The notes beneath the pieces were generated by a model. The model had not been told where the DNA came from, ran no database searches, and was given only the letters and a program-made list of their open reading frames with translations. Below are positions 45,130 through 56,044 of a stretch of 64,000 bases of DNA, one piece after another. Source of the DNA: Amylostereum areolatum. Its lineage: Eukaryota; Basidiomycota; Agaricomycetes; Russulales; Stereaceae. The position numbers were made by a program, and so were the translations under genes. Each line of letters opens with the position of its first letter. Positions within the stretch are counted from its first letter, which is position 1. The stretch is taken from positions 1 through 64,000 of the forward strand of contig SAXG01000109.1 of the NCBI GenBank assembly GCA_012932865.1. The letters are read 5' to 3'.

Positions 45130-47039
45130 CCTTAAGCTTGCGATGTTCCGCCTTCGTCATGTCCGAGTCTGCGCCTTTGGTCAATTATCGACAACGGCGT
45201 GGGTTGGGTCAAAATACTCACCAAGCACCGAGGTTGGAGGCATCCTACACGATGCGACGGTGGTCTGCGGTGGTGGTAAGAGTCAAAGGGGCACATCTGC
45301 GACAGATTCTGCAGACGATGCAGCTACTTTGCAAGTTTGATGCTGGTGATCGTGTAACGTGTTTCGGAACACGAGAGCCTGGAGCCTGGAGGGAATCGCG
45401 GCCGGCCGAGGCCGGCCGGTGATTTCGGCCCGACGCCGCCTTTCGTTGGTTCAACTTTGCCTCAGGCCCTCCTCTAGTCTCCGTGGCTGACCTTACTCAG
45501 AAGACAGTCGTTCTGAGTATAAGGTCTGCATCAATTTCAAGGGATCTCGCGGGACGGAAAAATAGCCATTTTAGGACGGCGCGAAAGGCTCTCTCGAGCG
45601 CTGGAGAGCCAATCAAATTCATTTATGTCATGGTTTGCTCGTCATGCGGATGACCTCCTCTGGCTGAGCTCTGAAACGGAGACAGTGGTGGATAGTTTAA
45701 ATAAATTCTGTGAGCAGCACCTGTGCATCGCATCAGATATGCATATAAAGGGAATGCTAACAGTGCTCTTGCGGCAGTGGGGTAGCAGGCTGGACACGAG
45801 CTACAAGCTGATTATTTAAACTACTAGTACTTACACTGCTGGCATGAGCTACCGGGCTGGACTTCGATAAGTACATCGACCGCGAGATAAACGGGTATGT
45901 AAATATGTTGTGAACAAGGTTTGTGCTGCACGGTAAGAACAGAAAGACGGCATATGTTCTACTTCAATACCGAGGCCGCACCACCATAAGTTGTAGCCAT
46001 GGTAGGCCAGCTAAGCATTGTTTGTGGAAGGTCATAGACGGACAGCTGTCAGATAGTGGATGTCGTCAACATGAAAACTGGTGTAGGCCGTAACCACCGA
46101 CCTCGTACCGCTTCATGAGCATCACCGGTGTTTTCGACTTTTCGTGTCGCTGCCATTCGCTGTCGCAGGTCGCACTGTCACCCATCATGTTGCATGATAT
46201 ACGATCCGCAAATGAGGCATACATCCTGCACAGAAATTCAGCATCCAAGGCTGTCAGAAATGCAACCACGAGCTCTTGCACAACGCATAATGCACGCACT
46301 GTACTTATAAATGAGCACCAGCGGCCGCCTTGCACCACTGAGCATGACAACTGACCTTCTGAGCAAAAGCACTCAATGATAAAGCCGTGTCAGTGTATAT
46401 TGCACTCGACATCGGCAATTCGAGAGCAAAGTCACAGTGCAACGACCGTCGACGTGCGCGAGCCGTCAATGTGATGATGCGATAGGTATGACATGAAGGG
46501 ACATCCAAAAAAGGCTATTTTCCCGTCCAGCCAAACCCCTTGAAATTGATGTAGCCTAGCCCTCCTCATAATATCTTTCGAATTCTTTGGCATCCTTGAA
46601 GCCGGAAGCTGCTAGAATCCTCGCCTCTTTGAAGCTGGAAAGCTAAAAAGCGCGTCGAAAGGAATTCGCGGACTCGCAACGATCCCGAGGGCTGAACGTG
46701 TATGTACACCCTGCACGTCGTCTAAAATCATCAATGCATCACTTCAATCACCACTCATCATCAGTGGTAAGTACTTATTTGGCAGCGTCAAGCTTCAGCT
46801 TCAGCGCTCATTTTTACCATTACTATATATCTGGCGTCCGGCCACCGGTCATCGGTCACCTTTGATCACACTCTCTCACTCGCTTTCTGCTTTGACGAAT
46901 TCGCTGTTGCCACGGTCTTTAAGTCGTGAGTGCTGTTCAGTCATATCTTCTCCGACGGCGATCCTTAGGCTGACTAGAGTCGTACCATATCAGTGCTTTA
47001 CACATATTTCTAAGTACGACCAGCAACGATTAGTAGTGT
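45130..47039. other. Intergenic, 1.9 kb, no gene recognised
   Basis: Holds a GCCGGCCG repeat pair at 45401-45418 and scattered short ORFs with no family resemblance. TATA-like ACTATATATC near 46823-46832 is a possible promoter element for the receptor gene that follows. No RNA gene or mobile element was found. Confidence 0.5.
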
Positions 47040-50000
47040 ATGGGCTCTCTGTTTCTGGCCGGACAGCCTCAAACGGCCGCGTCGGCAGGCCCTATGGCCG
47101 AGGCTACCCCGGGGGTGTCGCATACTTCGCAATACGTGGTTCATATAGAAGGCTTGGATTTTGTTTCGCACACGACGCGACGGTCCGCTGAATGTCTGCC
47201 GTCTAGATATCACCATTCCGGCCGCAAGTACCCTCAAAATCTCTCGCATGGAACTGACGACCACCGCCGATTCCCCGAACGGTTCGCGGAAGGTCCTGGT
47301 GATTATGCAGTCGAATCGGGGTGGCCGATGGAGCGTGAAACCCAAGTTGTGAGTGTCGCATCTGATCCTAACTTACTGCTTATTCATCGAATGTCATCTA
47401 CGCAGAGCCTTATCTAGCGACGAGACGCTGTTGCTCAGACCGTACTGCTCTTCACGCGCATTTACGCGTTTCGGGAAAAAATTTGAGAAAAGTCTGGTCC
47501 CGATTCCTCTGGTGGGTGCAGACATACACGAAACACTGGAGGGAAACCGTGGTCGCCACTGTTCATCATTCTATGATTGCTTTTGATCGTAGCGTCCAAA
47601 GGTCCTCGAAATCTGACATAGATCATTCAGCCTATTCTGTTCCGGGCCAAAACTTTGTAATCGTTATTGGATTGATCGTGAGCCCGAGCGCACCGGCGGT
47701 AAGTCGCTCTTGCAATCGTTATCGTCAGGAGAACTTATTTAACTACGATTCACCTCCTCGGATGTCGATTGCAGATTCAGCAGGTTGACTCTCACATTAG
47801 TGACGGCCAAATATCGCAGACACTTACAGGCTTGCACGACGACGGAAGTGCTCAAGACACCAAAAGCTCTCAGGCCCTCTCGGACCTAGAGAGCATCATG
47901 ACAGACCTAGCAAAGAAGGCGGAAGTCAGGCACACTCGTTTCTTCTCATTTTCTCTCTCATTGATTGTTCGGTGCGAATGTAGCTCGATGAGACGTACCA
48001 GATACCGCAGAAATTTTCCGAAATACAAAACAAGCCAGAAAACAACTTAGCTGTAAGCGGCACTGCCCCCCATTTGCGCGCATGTTGATATGCATTCAAT
48101 CGCGCAGTTGTGGTTGGAGAAGTTATCGAACGACATCAAGGACCTTCTGAATCATGTGGCCGACCCTCAAAATGAATCACGGATACACTCAGAGACGAAC
48201 ACTATCGATGCCATCTTGCAAACGGCCATAAATGCGCTAGAATTTATTGCGGATGGATCTCGTGCGCTTCCGTCTTCCGACTCGACTCATCATCTCCTGA
48301 CTACCGAGCTCTCTACGGCTGATTAGACGCAGATTCCGCACCTGGGCAAGCTCAGTTACAAGGCGAAATAGCATCAGCATTCCAGAAGCGGTTCTCGGAG
48401 CTGCGTCGAAACTTCGACGAGTATAAGGACGTTTCTTTTCTGGAACTCGTGTACACGACCGCGTTATCTGAGGCCATCCCTACAGAAGTTTCAGAGCCCC
48501 TGTCCATAGCTTCCCCTGTTGAGCCTTCCGCAGATGGCGGAACCATACTCGAAGGGCTCGATGCTCATCCCGAACAAGCCCTTAAAGGTGAGCTTATCGA
48601 GGAGATGACTGCGGTAGAATATAGACCTAACATGTTTGGCAGCTGAGCGTGAATCGGAGCTACTCAGTGGGCTCGTCTTTGACCCCCCATTTACTCCAGC
48701 AATTCTCTGGGACCACGATCTTCTGGAAGGGACGCGGGTGACGCCGCTCTCTAAAATATCGAGTTGGATGAGCAACCTGTCCGAACCTCAATCCAATGTC
48801 TTTCTATTGCTAGGAGGACCAGGTACCGGAAAGACGTCCATCGCTCGACGCGTTTTCAGGGGTTTGAAAAAAACGAAGAGCACCGCCGTCGCGATCTTCC
48901 TCACAGACGAATATGGCAACAACTCTGAACGCGTCTGGCCGGCGGTCGCGCTGGCTTTGGCACAGATTCACCCCGCCTTTCGGTCCTGTTTATGCCGGTC
49001 TCTGCACGGATGGGATGCGTTCAATGCAGACAAGCGTGGAGACACGCTACTCGACATACCGGCCGTGTTCAAGAAATCCATCGTCGAACCTGTCCAAGGC
49101 GCGGCGAAGCAGGCCATTCACACCACTGACTCCCTGGTCGTAATCATCGATGGCCTCGACCGATGTTACGGGCCGTGGGAGGGTTGGCAAAAACTCGTCG
49201 AATCGTGCACTTCCTGGACGTCCTCCCTTCCTCCCAACATCAAGCTCATGGTGACGTCCCGTCCCCATGATGTCATCTTGAAGGCTTTCTCAGAGAGTAC
49301 AGCCGAGCGTATGGAGCTCCATTCTGGAGGGATGTGCAGCACCGAAGATTCCGCGGACGTGCGTATGTTTTTGGAGCAGAGGCTGGCCCAAATCGCTCCG
49401 GAGAAATCCAGGATCGAAGGAAAGCGGTGGCCGAGCCCGCACGTTTTATCAAGGCTTGAGCGAGACTCTGCTGGGGTTTTCTCCTGGGCCAATGCAGTCG
49501 TCGACGCTATGGAAACGATAGCGGACCAAGACCGGGATGAGAAGCTCAATAAATTCGTAGCCGGCGGCACATCGTTCCGATTCGAGGAGATCGACGTCTT
49601 ATACGATCGAGTCCTACGCTCGCTCTTCGAAGACGTTCCTCCCCATTTCCACTCCCTTGTGGGCGCTTTGAGCACATCGGTCTCGAAGATCCCTCTTGTG
49701 CTACTATCCAACTTAACCGTCAAGAACTCCGAGGAGTCAGACCCCTCTCTCATCGAGAATCTATGCCATCAGCTTCTTCCCCTGCTGTACATAAATGAGG
49801 GATACGTCGAGCTTCGGCACTCTTCCTTCGTCTCCTACATAACCGATCACAAACGATGCAAGAACATACTCCACACTCCTGTCAACCGTCCTCGAGCCAA
49901 CGGCGATATGGCGCTGGCATGTCTTCAAACGATGTGCCGCGGTCTCAGGTTCAACATCTGCGGTTTGAAATCTTCCTATACGTCCGAAGAGCCTCTCATG

Positions 50001-53000
50001 GAGAATGTCTCATTGGAGCTCGTGTACGCCTCTCGATTCTGGGCAAATCATATCAAAATGTCGTCCGCTCCTGCTCGCGATCAACGTAATCAAGATACGA
50101 AGCCAGGAGCACGTGACCTTAGAAATATCGACACGAAGACGGATGTGCGAGGGGCGACCGGTCGGGAGCAACGCGAACCAGATACAAAGGCCGAAGCGCA
50201 AGGAGGAAATATTAGAGACCAGCCCGAAACTGGCGCCAAAACAGATGCGGCAGCGCGGGTTCAGCAGAATCTTGGAACAAGACCAGATGCACGGCCTGCA
50301 AAAGACGAACACAACCCCGAGGCGAAAGCTGACGAGACTGCCCAGCGCAAACGAGATGCGGAGATTCTCAAACTCATGAAGAATTTTCTCCTCGAAAATC
50401 AGTGGTTGTACTGGCTCGAGGTGCTGAGTGCTTTGGGTAGTGTCAACGAAGGTCCGAAACTCCTCGCCTTCGCAGCAGAATGGCTACAGGTGAGTCGTGA
50501 CCCTGTGGTGTCTCTCGAGCCGCTAATCACCACGGTTATTGCAGTCTAGCGGCGGAAAAGAGCTTTGTAACTTGGCCAAGGATGCCAGTCGCTTCGTGTC
50601 GATATTTCGCGCGCCAATAGCCTTCAACCCGGCCCATATATATCTGTCCGCCGTCCCTTTCTGTCCGCGATCCTCTCCGTTATTCAAGCAACTTGAATCG
50701 CACTTTCCCGCGCGCATTTCCGCTTTAACCCACGGTGACGGCGTCTCGTGGTCTCCATTACACTTTTCATTCGTGGCGCACAGCTCCGTCGTCTATGATA
50801 TGGCTCTTTCCCTCGATAGGAAAAGGGCAGTGGCCGGACTTGACGATGGCACACTCCGTGTTTTTGACATATCAACAGGAAACTCGGTGACAGCTGTAGG
50901 ACTCGGAGGTGACGGAGGCCCGATTCGCGCCGTGGTTTTGTTAGGCAAGCAGATCATCGCTGGCTCGCATGACGGTGGCATCCGTATGTGGGACGCAGAT
51001 TCGGGTATACAGCTTGGGGAGACTCTACAGGCTCATACGGACTGGATTCGCGGCATGGATCTCTCTCCCGGGGGCGGGAACCAGCTCGTGTCGTGCTCTG
51101 ATGATGGCACGATACGGATTATCGATGTTACGACGACAGCTCTAAAGATGTCTACGAACCCACTCAAGGGCCACAATGGTTATGTACGTACTGCTCTACA
51201 CGATTTTCCTGGTTGTCCTTGAGAATCGATACTGACGACATGCTTAGGTCACTGCCGTTGCATGGGCGTCGGTATCAACAATCGTCTCTGGTGGCTCAGA
51301 TAATGCAGTGCGCGTCTGGGATAAATCCACAGGTCTCACTATCGGAAATCCTATGATAGGCCACACGTCGTGGGTATTAGCCGTCGCTGTGTCTCCGTCC
51401 GAGGAATTCATTGCTTCGGAGGGCTCCGACCACAATATCATCCTTTGGCACCTCGAGGAGCGAACACAGATACGATCATTTGCGGGTCACACGCAAGATC
51501 TCCGTGCACTGACATTTTCGGAAGATGGAAGACACCTTTTTTCGGCATCCTACGACTCCACTATCAGGGTGTGGGACGTCCAGAACGGGCGGCCACTGTG
51601 TACACCGCTCATGGGTCATTCGGACGGTGTCATGTGTCTTTGCCTCCTCCCCGAAGGACGTGTATTGTCAAGCGGCGTCGACGGGTTCGTCAACACTTGG
51701 GACTTATCTCACCTGTCCGAGAGCGTTCTTTCGCCTCCTTCGTCGGGATCGATCATCATAACCGCTTACATGGCGGATGGAAAAACTCTTGCCTGCACCA
51801 ATGGGCATCGATCTTGGATGTGGAACACAGAAACCGGTTCTTCAGATGGCCGTTTTTTCATTGACGACGAGCCGATCCCAGCGAATTGCGCCGTCAACCT
51901 CTCGCCCGATGGCAGGCTGGCAGCCATAGGAACAGACCGTGGTGCGCGCGTTTATGACATTGCCACCGGCCAGCGGATGCGTTGGACATCAGGCTCCTCC
52001 TTGGGTAGCAAGAAAACGGGGGATATCGCCTTCTCGAAGGACGGGGGGAAATTGGTCACAATCGGCGAGAATTACGCAACACTCTCGGTGTGGGATATAT
52101 CGACCGGGTTGCCGCTTGCCGAGGGCGTGGGGGGATCCCGTGCGGCAAGTTTTCATGTTGTTGTCTTCAGTCCCGACGGGAATTTGGTGGCGTCGTCGGC
52201 ACCGGACAACGGTGTCTACATCTGGGACATCAAGTCTAAAACTCCACTCCATGGGTTCATCGAAGAGCCTACTATCAACGGTGCATTCACTATCGCGTTC
52301 TCGCCCGACGGGCAATATCTTGCTGTCCCCGCTGATAGGACATCTGTTCTGATATGGAACGTGAAGACCGGTCAAATAACCTTTCGACTTTCCCCTGGTC
52401 ATACAGATGATGTTAAGTGTGTGGCATGGTCCCATAACAGCCAATGGGTGGCGAGCGCAGGATGGGATTGTTCCGTTCGCGTTACTGACATCAATACTGG
52501 GCAACTGGTCGCCGATCCCCTCTTAGGCCATGACGAAGCAGTCGTCGACGTTAAATTTTCACCTGACAGCAGCCGTGTCATCTCGACGTCGTATGACGGC
52601 ACAGTACGCCTTTGGGATATTGCCCCGAGGATGCTGAGCCGCATGTCGCGCTACGACGGGCATGGCAATTGGGTCCACGCTGTTCGCAATCTCTTCTGAT
52701 GGCACTTTCATAGCATCGGGAGACCATGGCGGCAAGGTCATACTTCGTACATTGCACACTGGATCGCCTCAACAAGATGCGCACAAGGTGCTCGAGGGGC
52801 ACGAAGACTGGATAGTTTGCGTCGCATTTGCTCCCGACGGAAAGTCCCTCTTCACGGGGTCGTACGACGGAGTACTTCGTATATGGGATTGCGATACACC
52901 GGGAAAACCGCAGCTCATCCATCATTTGGATGTAGAAGACAACCCTTGTGGACTGCAGACCTTCTCAATCGCACTCGACGGTCACCAAATGGCGTGCGCT

Positions 53001-53990
53001 CTTGACAACAACACCGTCGCGCTCTACAATATCCACGGAGTTCAGCCCTTGACTCACGTGCAAACTTTGCAAGGCCACTCGAGCAAGGTCAGGGCCGTCG
53101 CGTACATCCCCAACGACCGGTCTCGAGTCGTTTCAGCCGCGGAGGATGGATCGATTTGCGTGTGGAATACATTCAAGGGCGAAGTCTCCCTCGGTCCATT
53201 ACATGCGCACGAAGGGTCTGCTTTGGCCGTGGCGGTCACATCGGATGGCAGGCGCATCGTCTCCGCCGGTGGCGACAATGCAATTCGCCTCTGGGATGCA
53301 CGAACCGGAGAACCTTTGAACTCGTTCAAAGGACACGAAAGCATCATCCATTCGATCCATCTCTCCGCAGACGACTCATATATAGTTTCCGGTTCGCGAG
53401 ATCGGACTATACGCATCTGGGACTGCGCCACTGGGGATCAGCTCTGTCCACCGCTGTACGGCCACGAAGCTGCGGTCCTTGCCGTCGTCTTCTCCAAGGA
53501 CGGGCGACTGCTCCTTTCCGGGAGCGCGGATAACACCATCGCGCTCTGGAACGTCGATCCCACTCGCAAGACGAAGTGGCCAGAGATGTCGACACAGACG
53601 ATGGTCGGGTCCAAGACCGTGCGCGCGCTCGACGGGCAAGGCAACGTCCTGCACCGTGTCACTGTCGATAGCGCGGGATGGGCGACCCAAGATGGGAACA
53701 AACTGTTTTGGGTACCGCCCTGGTTGAGGAAGGGGCTTTGCCTACCGCCGCAGATCGGAGTGCTCGGAACCAACGAGCTGTACGTTGACTTCCGCAACTT
53801 TGTGCACGGCAAAGAGTGGACGAGATGTCGACGGAATGAAGAAGGGGATGTGGGGTGCGCCGCCGACGGTGTCTCCACGCTGGCCCCGACGAGGGCCTCG
53901 AGGGCTCTGTCAGCCGCCTCCAGGTTTGAAGAAGTGGACGAAACACTACCAGCGGAGAAATTGGCCGAAGAACGGAGAGAGATCGAGTGA
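47040..53990 (+). CDS. NACHT-WD40 STAND receptor (NLR-A)
   Basis: Fungal NLR-like intracellular sensor. After a variable N-terminus (HIEGLDFVS, then a shifted continuation), the NACHT ATPase shows Walker A GGPGTGKTS (about 48817-48843), Walker B LVVIIDGLDRC (49135-49167) and MVTSRPH (49249-49269). A helical arm with a degenerate repeat linker (50070-50350) follows, and then about 21 WD40 units (50760-53570), enough for three seven-bladed propellers. The tail has KLFWVPPWL and FRNFVHGKEWTRC. Introns include 47349-47405, 48588-48642, 50490-50544 and 51184-51247. Two single extra bases, near 47170 and at 52685, break the frame; the paralogue at 62-64 kb supports the frame across the second one. 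Family role: ligand sensing by the propellers, NACHT oligomerisation and cell-death or immune signalling by the N-terminal domain, which I cannot identify. Confidence 0.85.
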
Positions 53991-54346
53991 TGGATGTTGC
54001 CGGTGGGGACTTACAAGATTCGAAAGGTTCGATGACGGACTCGATGACCGAAAAGAAAGCCAACCACGCCGCCGATGAAGCGGAGGAGGGCGCTGAGCCG
54101 GTTATAAAGTCTTCGGAGTCGCCACTGGAGGGTTTGAACGGGCGGCGACCAGTCTCTTCTTTTCTTCGTTGGATAAATTTGCCTGTTGTTCTTGTTCTTT
54201 TATACTTACTTTATCGTGTGTTCCGGTACGTTGTCCACTTCGCACCTCTGACCCTCTCATGCCGAGGATTTCTGGTATCTGAGGTCACAGACTACAGTTG
54301 TACTTCCGGGTCGACTTCCGTGTGCGTGTTTGCTTACCGATTATGA
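53990..54346 (+). CDS. Small single-pass membrane ORF overlapping the NLR-A stop
   Basis: ATG at 53990 overlaps the TGA of NLR-A as TGATG and opens a 118-codon frame. The first 55 residues are acidic and polar (MTEKKANHAADEAEEGAE). They are followed by a strong hydrophobic helix (INLPVVLVLLYLLYRVFRYVV, about residues 60-80). It could be a separate small membrane protein, a tail of NLR-A reached by frameshift or unspotted splicing, or a chance ORF in a 3' UTR. Confidence 0.35.
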   Translation: MDVAGGDLQDSKGSMTDSMTEKKANHAADEAEEGAEPVIKSSESPLEGLNGRRPVSSFLRWINLPVVLVLLYLLYRVFRYVVHFAPLTLSCRGFLVSEVTDYSCTSGSTSVCVFAYRL

Positions 54347-56044
54347 TGTCCCTGATAGTAATCCATCCTGCCCCCGACTCTACCAGACGGCGCCCTACGT
54401 GGTGGCATCGTGTCGTGGTTCTCTACCGTGAACGTCAAGTGAAAGTATCCACATTTCCTGGTCACCGGGGATGGTGGGCGTGGAGCGGCCAGGAAGATGA
54501 GCTGCGAGTAGTGAACATTTGAAGGACGAGTGTGCCCGGAGGGATGGCGTGCCGCGGACGTCAGTACGATGGACCTGTAGTATAATCGTTCGGCGTCAGG
54601 TGCGACTCGGGGAGGAAGGCGTGTGTGGACATACCGAAGTCGGCCGAAAGCTATGATGATGCGTGGATGACTCGGCCGCGGCGCGCGTGGACGTCGACGG
54701 AGTCAAGAGGTTGTTCGATCGAAGGTTTCCGCCGTGCGCGGACGGGAGTTGATGGGTAGGAGGTGGTTGCAAGTACGCGTACCTGCGAACGAGCATAGTC
54801 AGGCGTGAGTTGAGAGCGGGGTATGCTGAGCAACATACCCATATGGCGACGGCGCGATTCAGACCAGCACTCCAAGGGTCCAAGACGTCCTACATGGCCA
54901 CAACGCCTGGTCGAGACGCGACGTGCTGATGCGAGGTAGGCTCGGATAAAGTCAGTTTCAGAGCATCGAACGGGGAGGGGGAGCCGACGCGTTGGAGTCT
55001 CACCTGAGCGTGAGGGAACGAGCAGTAAGTGCGGTGCGGAAAGGCGGATCCGAAAGCTACACGTACTTCAGGCTCGCGTATAGTACGTCTTACACCGAAC
55101 CAGGCGAGATGCTCTGGGATAGAGTCGCACCGACGAAAAGGCGGATGAAACCGCGGGAAGGTTCTTTGGTTGTAGCGTCCGCCGACTTGCACCCTCGCCA
55201 GGTCGGAGTTCTGCGGACTAGTGTACTTGAGTGAATCGACGGCAGGGAGAAGATTGCGGAACGAGACACGTACGTTCGGGCTCGTGTGACGCCGCGTCCG
55301 TCCTTCCTCAAGCCAAGCGGTGTGTTCTGAAAGTCGGACCTGCCTTGGGCCTGCAAGAAAGGCGGTCGAGGTCGCGTGATATTGAATCCTGAGCTTGCAA
55401 AGGTTGAGCGCGTATTCCGTCTCCGAGCCAGAGCTTGGAGAGTCGGAAGTGGACGCGAGTCACGACTCACAAAGGGCCCACAGATATGTCCGTTGCGAAC
55501 GCGCAAGTTTCTTGAGGGCTTCGAGAAGCGTGCAGGCGCCAATGAAACCGCGGCCGAAGCGGCGAGAAGAGCTAGAGACAAGGCGACTCGAGGCGAGTAC
55601 GAACGTCGTCACGGTTTACTGCATAAGATGTCGGATGACGGCCGGAGGGCGGTAATGCTTGGGAAATCCACGTCATAGCTGCGATTATACGCGGTGTGAT
55701 TGGCTGCCCTGATTCCGAAGCTCCGAAGGCTGGAAGCGGGCGAGGAGACTCAGTGGAGGAGAAAGTTGGAGGCAGAGGAAAGGCCCGTCGGCGGCAGAGC
55801 GGGCAGAAAGCAGGCCCCGCGCGTGGCCCGAGCTGGTAAGGCGCGCGCTCTGATTGGCCGGACGGCTCAGAGTGCGGGGATTTGCGCCGACGGAATCACG
55901 TGGGTCGGAACAGTCGGTGGGCGATATCAAAAACGGAGCGCCTCGCTTTTCTTGACACCGAACGCTCCCCATCCTCCCGACTCCCTCCTCCTCTTCGTCC
56001 TCGTCGTCCCCGTCGTTGACCCCTCGTCGTCGGCGTCCGCCACG
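54347..56044. other. Intergenic 1.7 kb with aconitase promoter
   Basis: GC-rich. Both strands have open stretches without ATG-started domain content. The last 100 bp before the aconitase ATG are strongly pyrimidine-rich (CCTCCTCTTCGTCCTCGTCG), typical of highly expressed fungal gene promoters. No RNA gene was recognised. Confidence 0.5.

Noticed and set aside
52681..52690. Short intron at the NLR-A frame break
   Set aside because: Only one base is out of frame, with no GT-AG pair of usable length, and the paralogue NLR-B reads straight through the same motif.
55090..55581. 163-codon minus-strand ORF with a leader-like N-terminus
   Set aside because: Begins with TTG rather than ATG, has no recognisable domain and lies in GC-rich promoter DNA.
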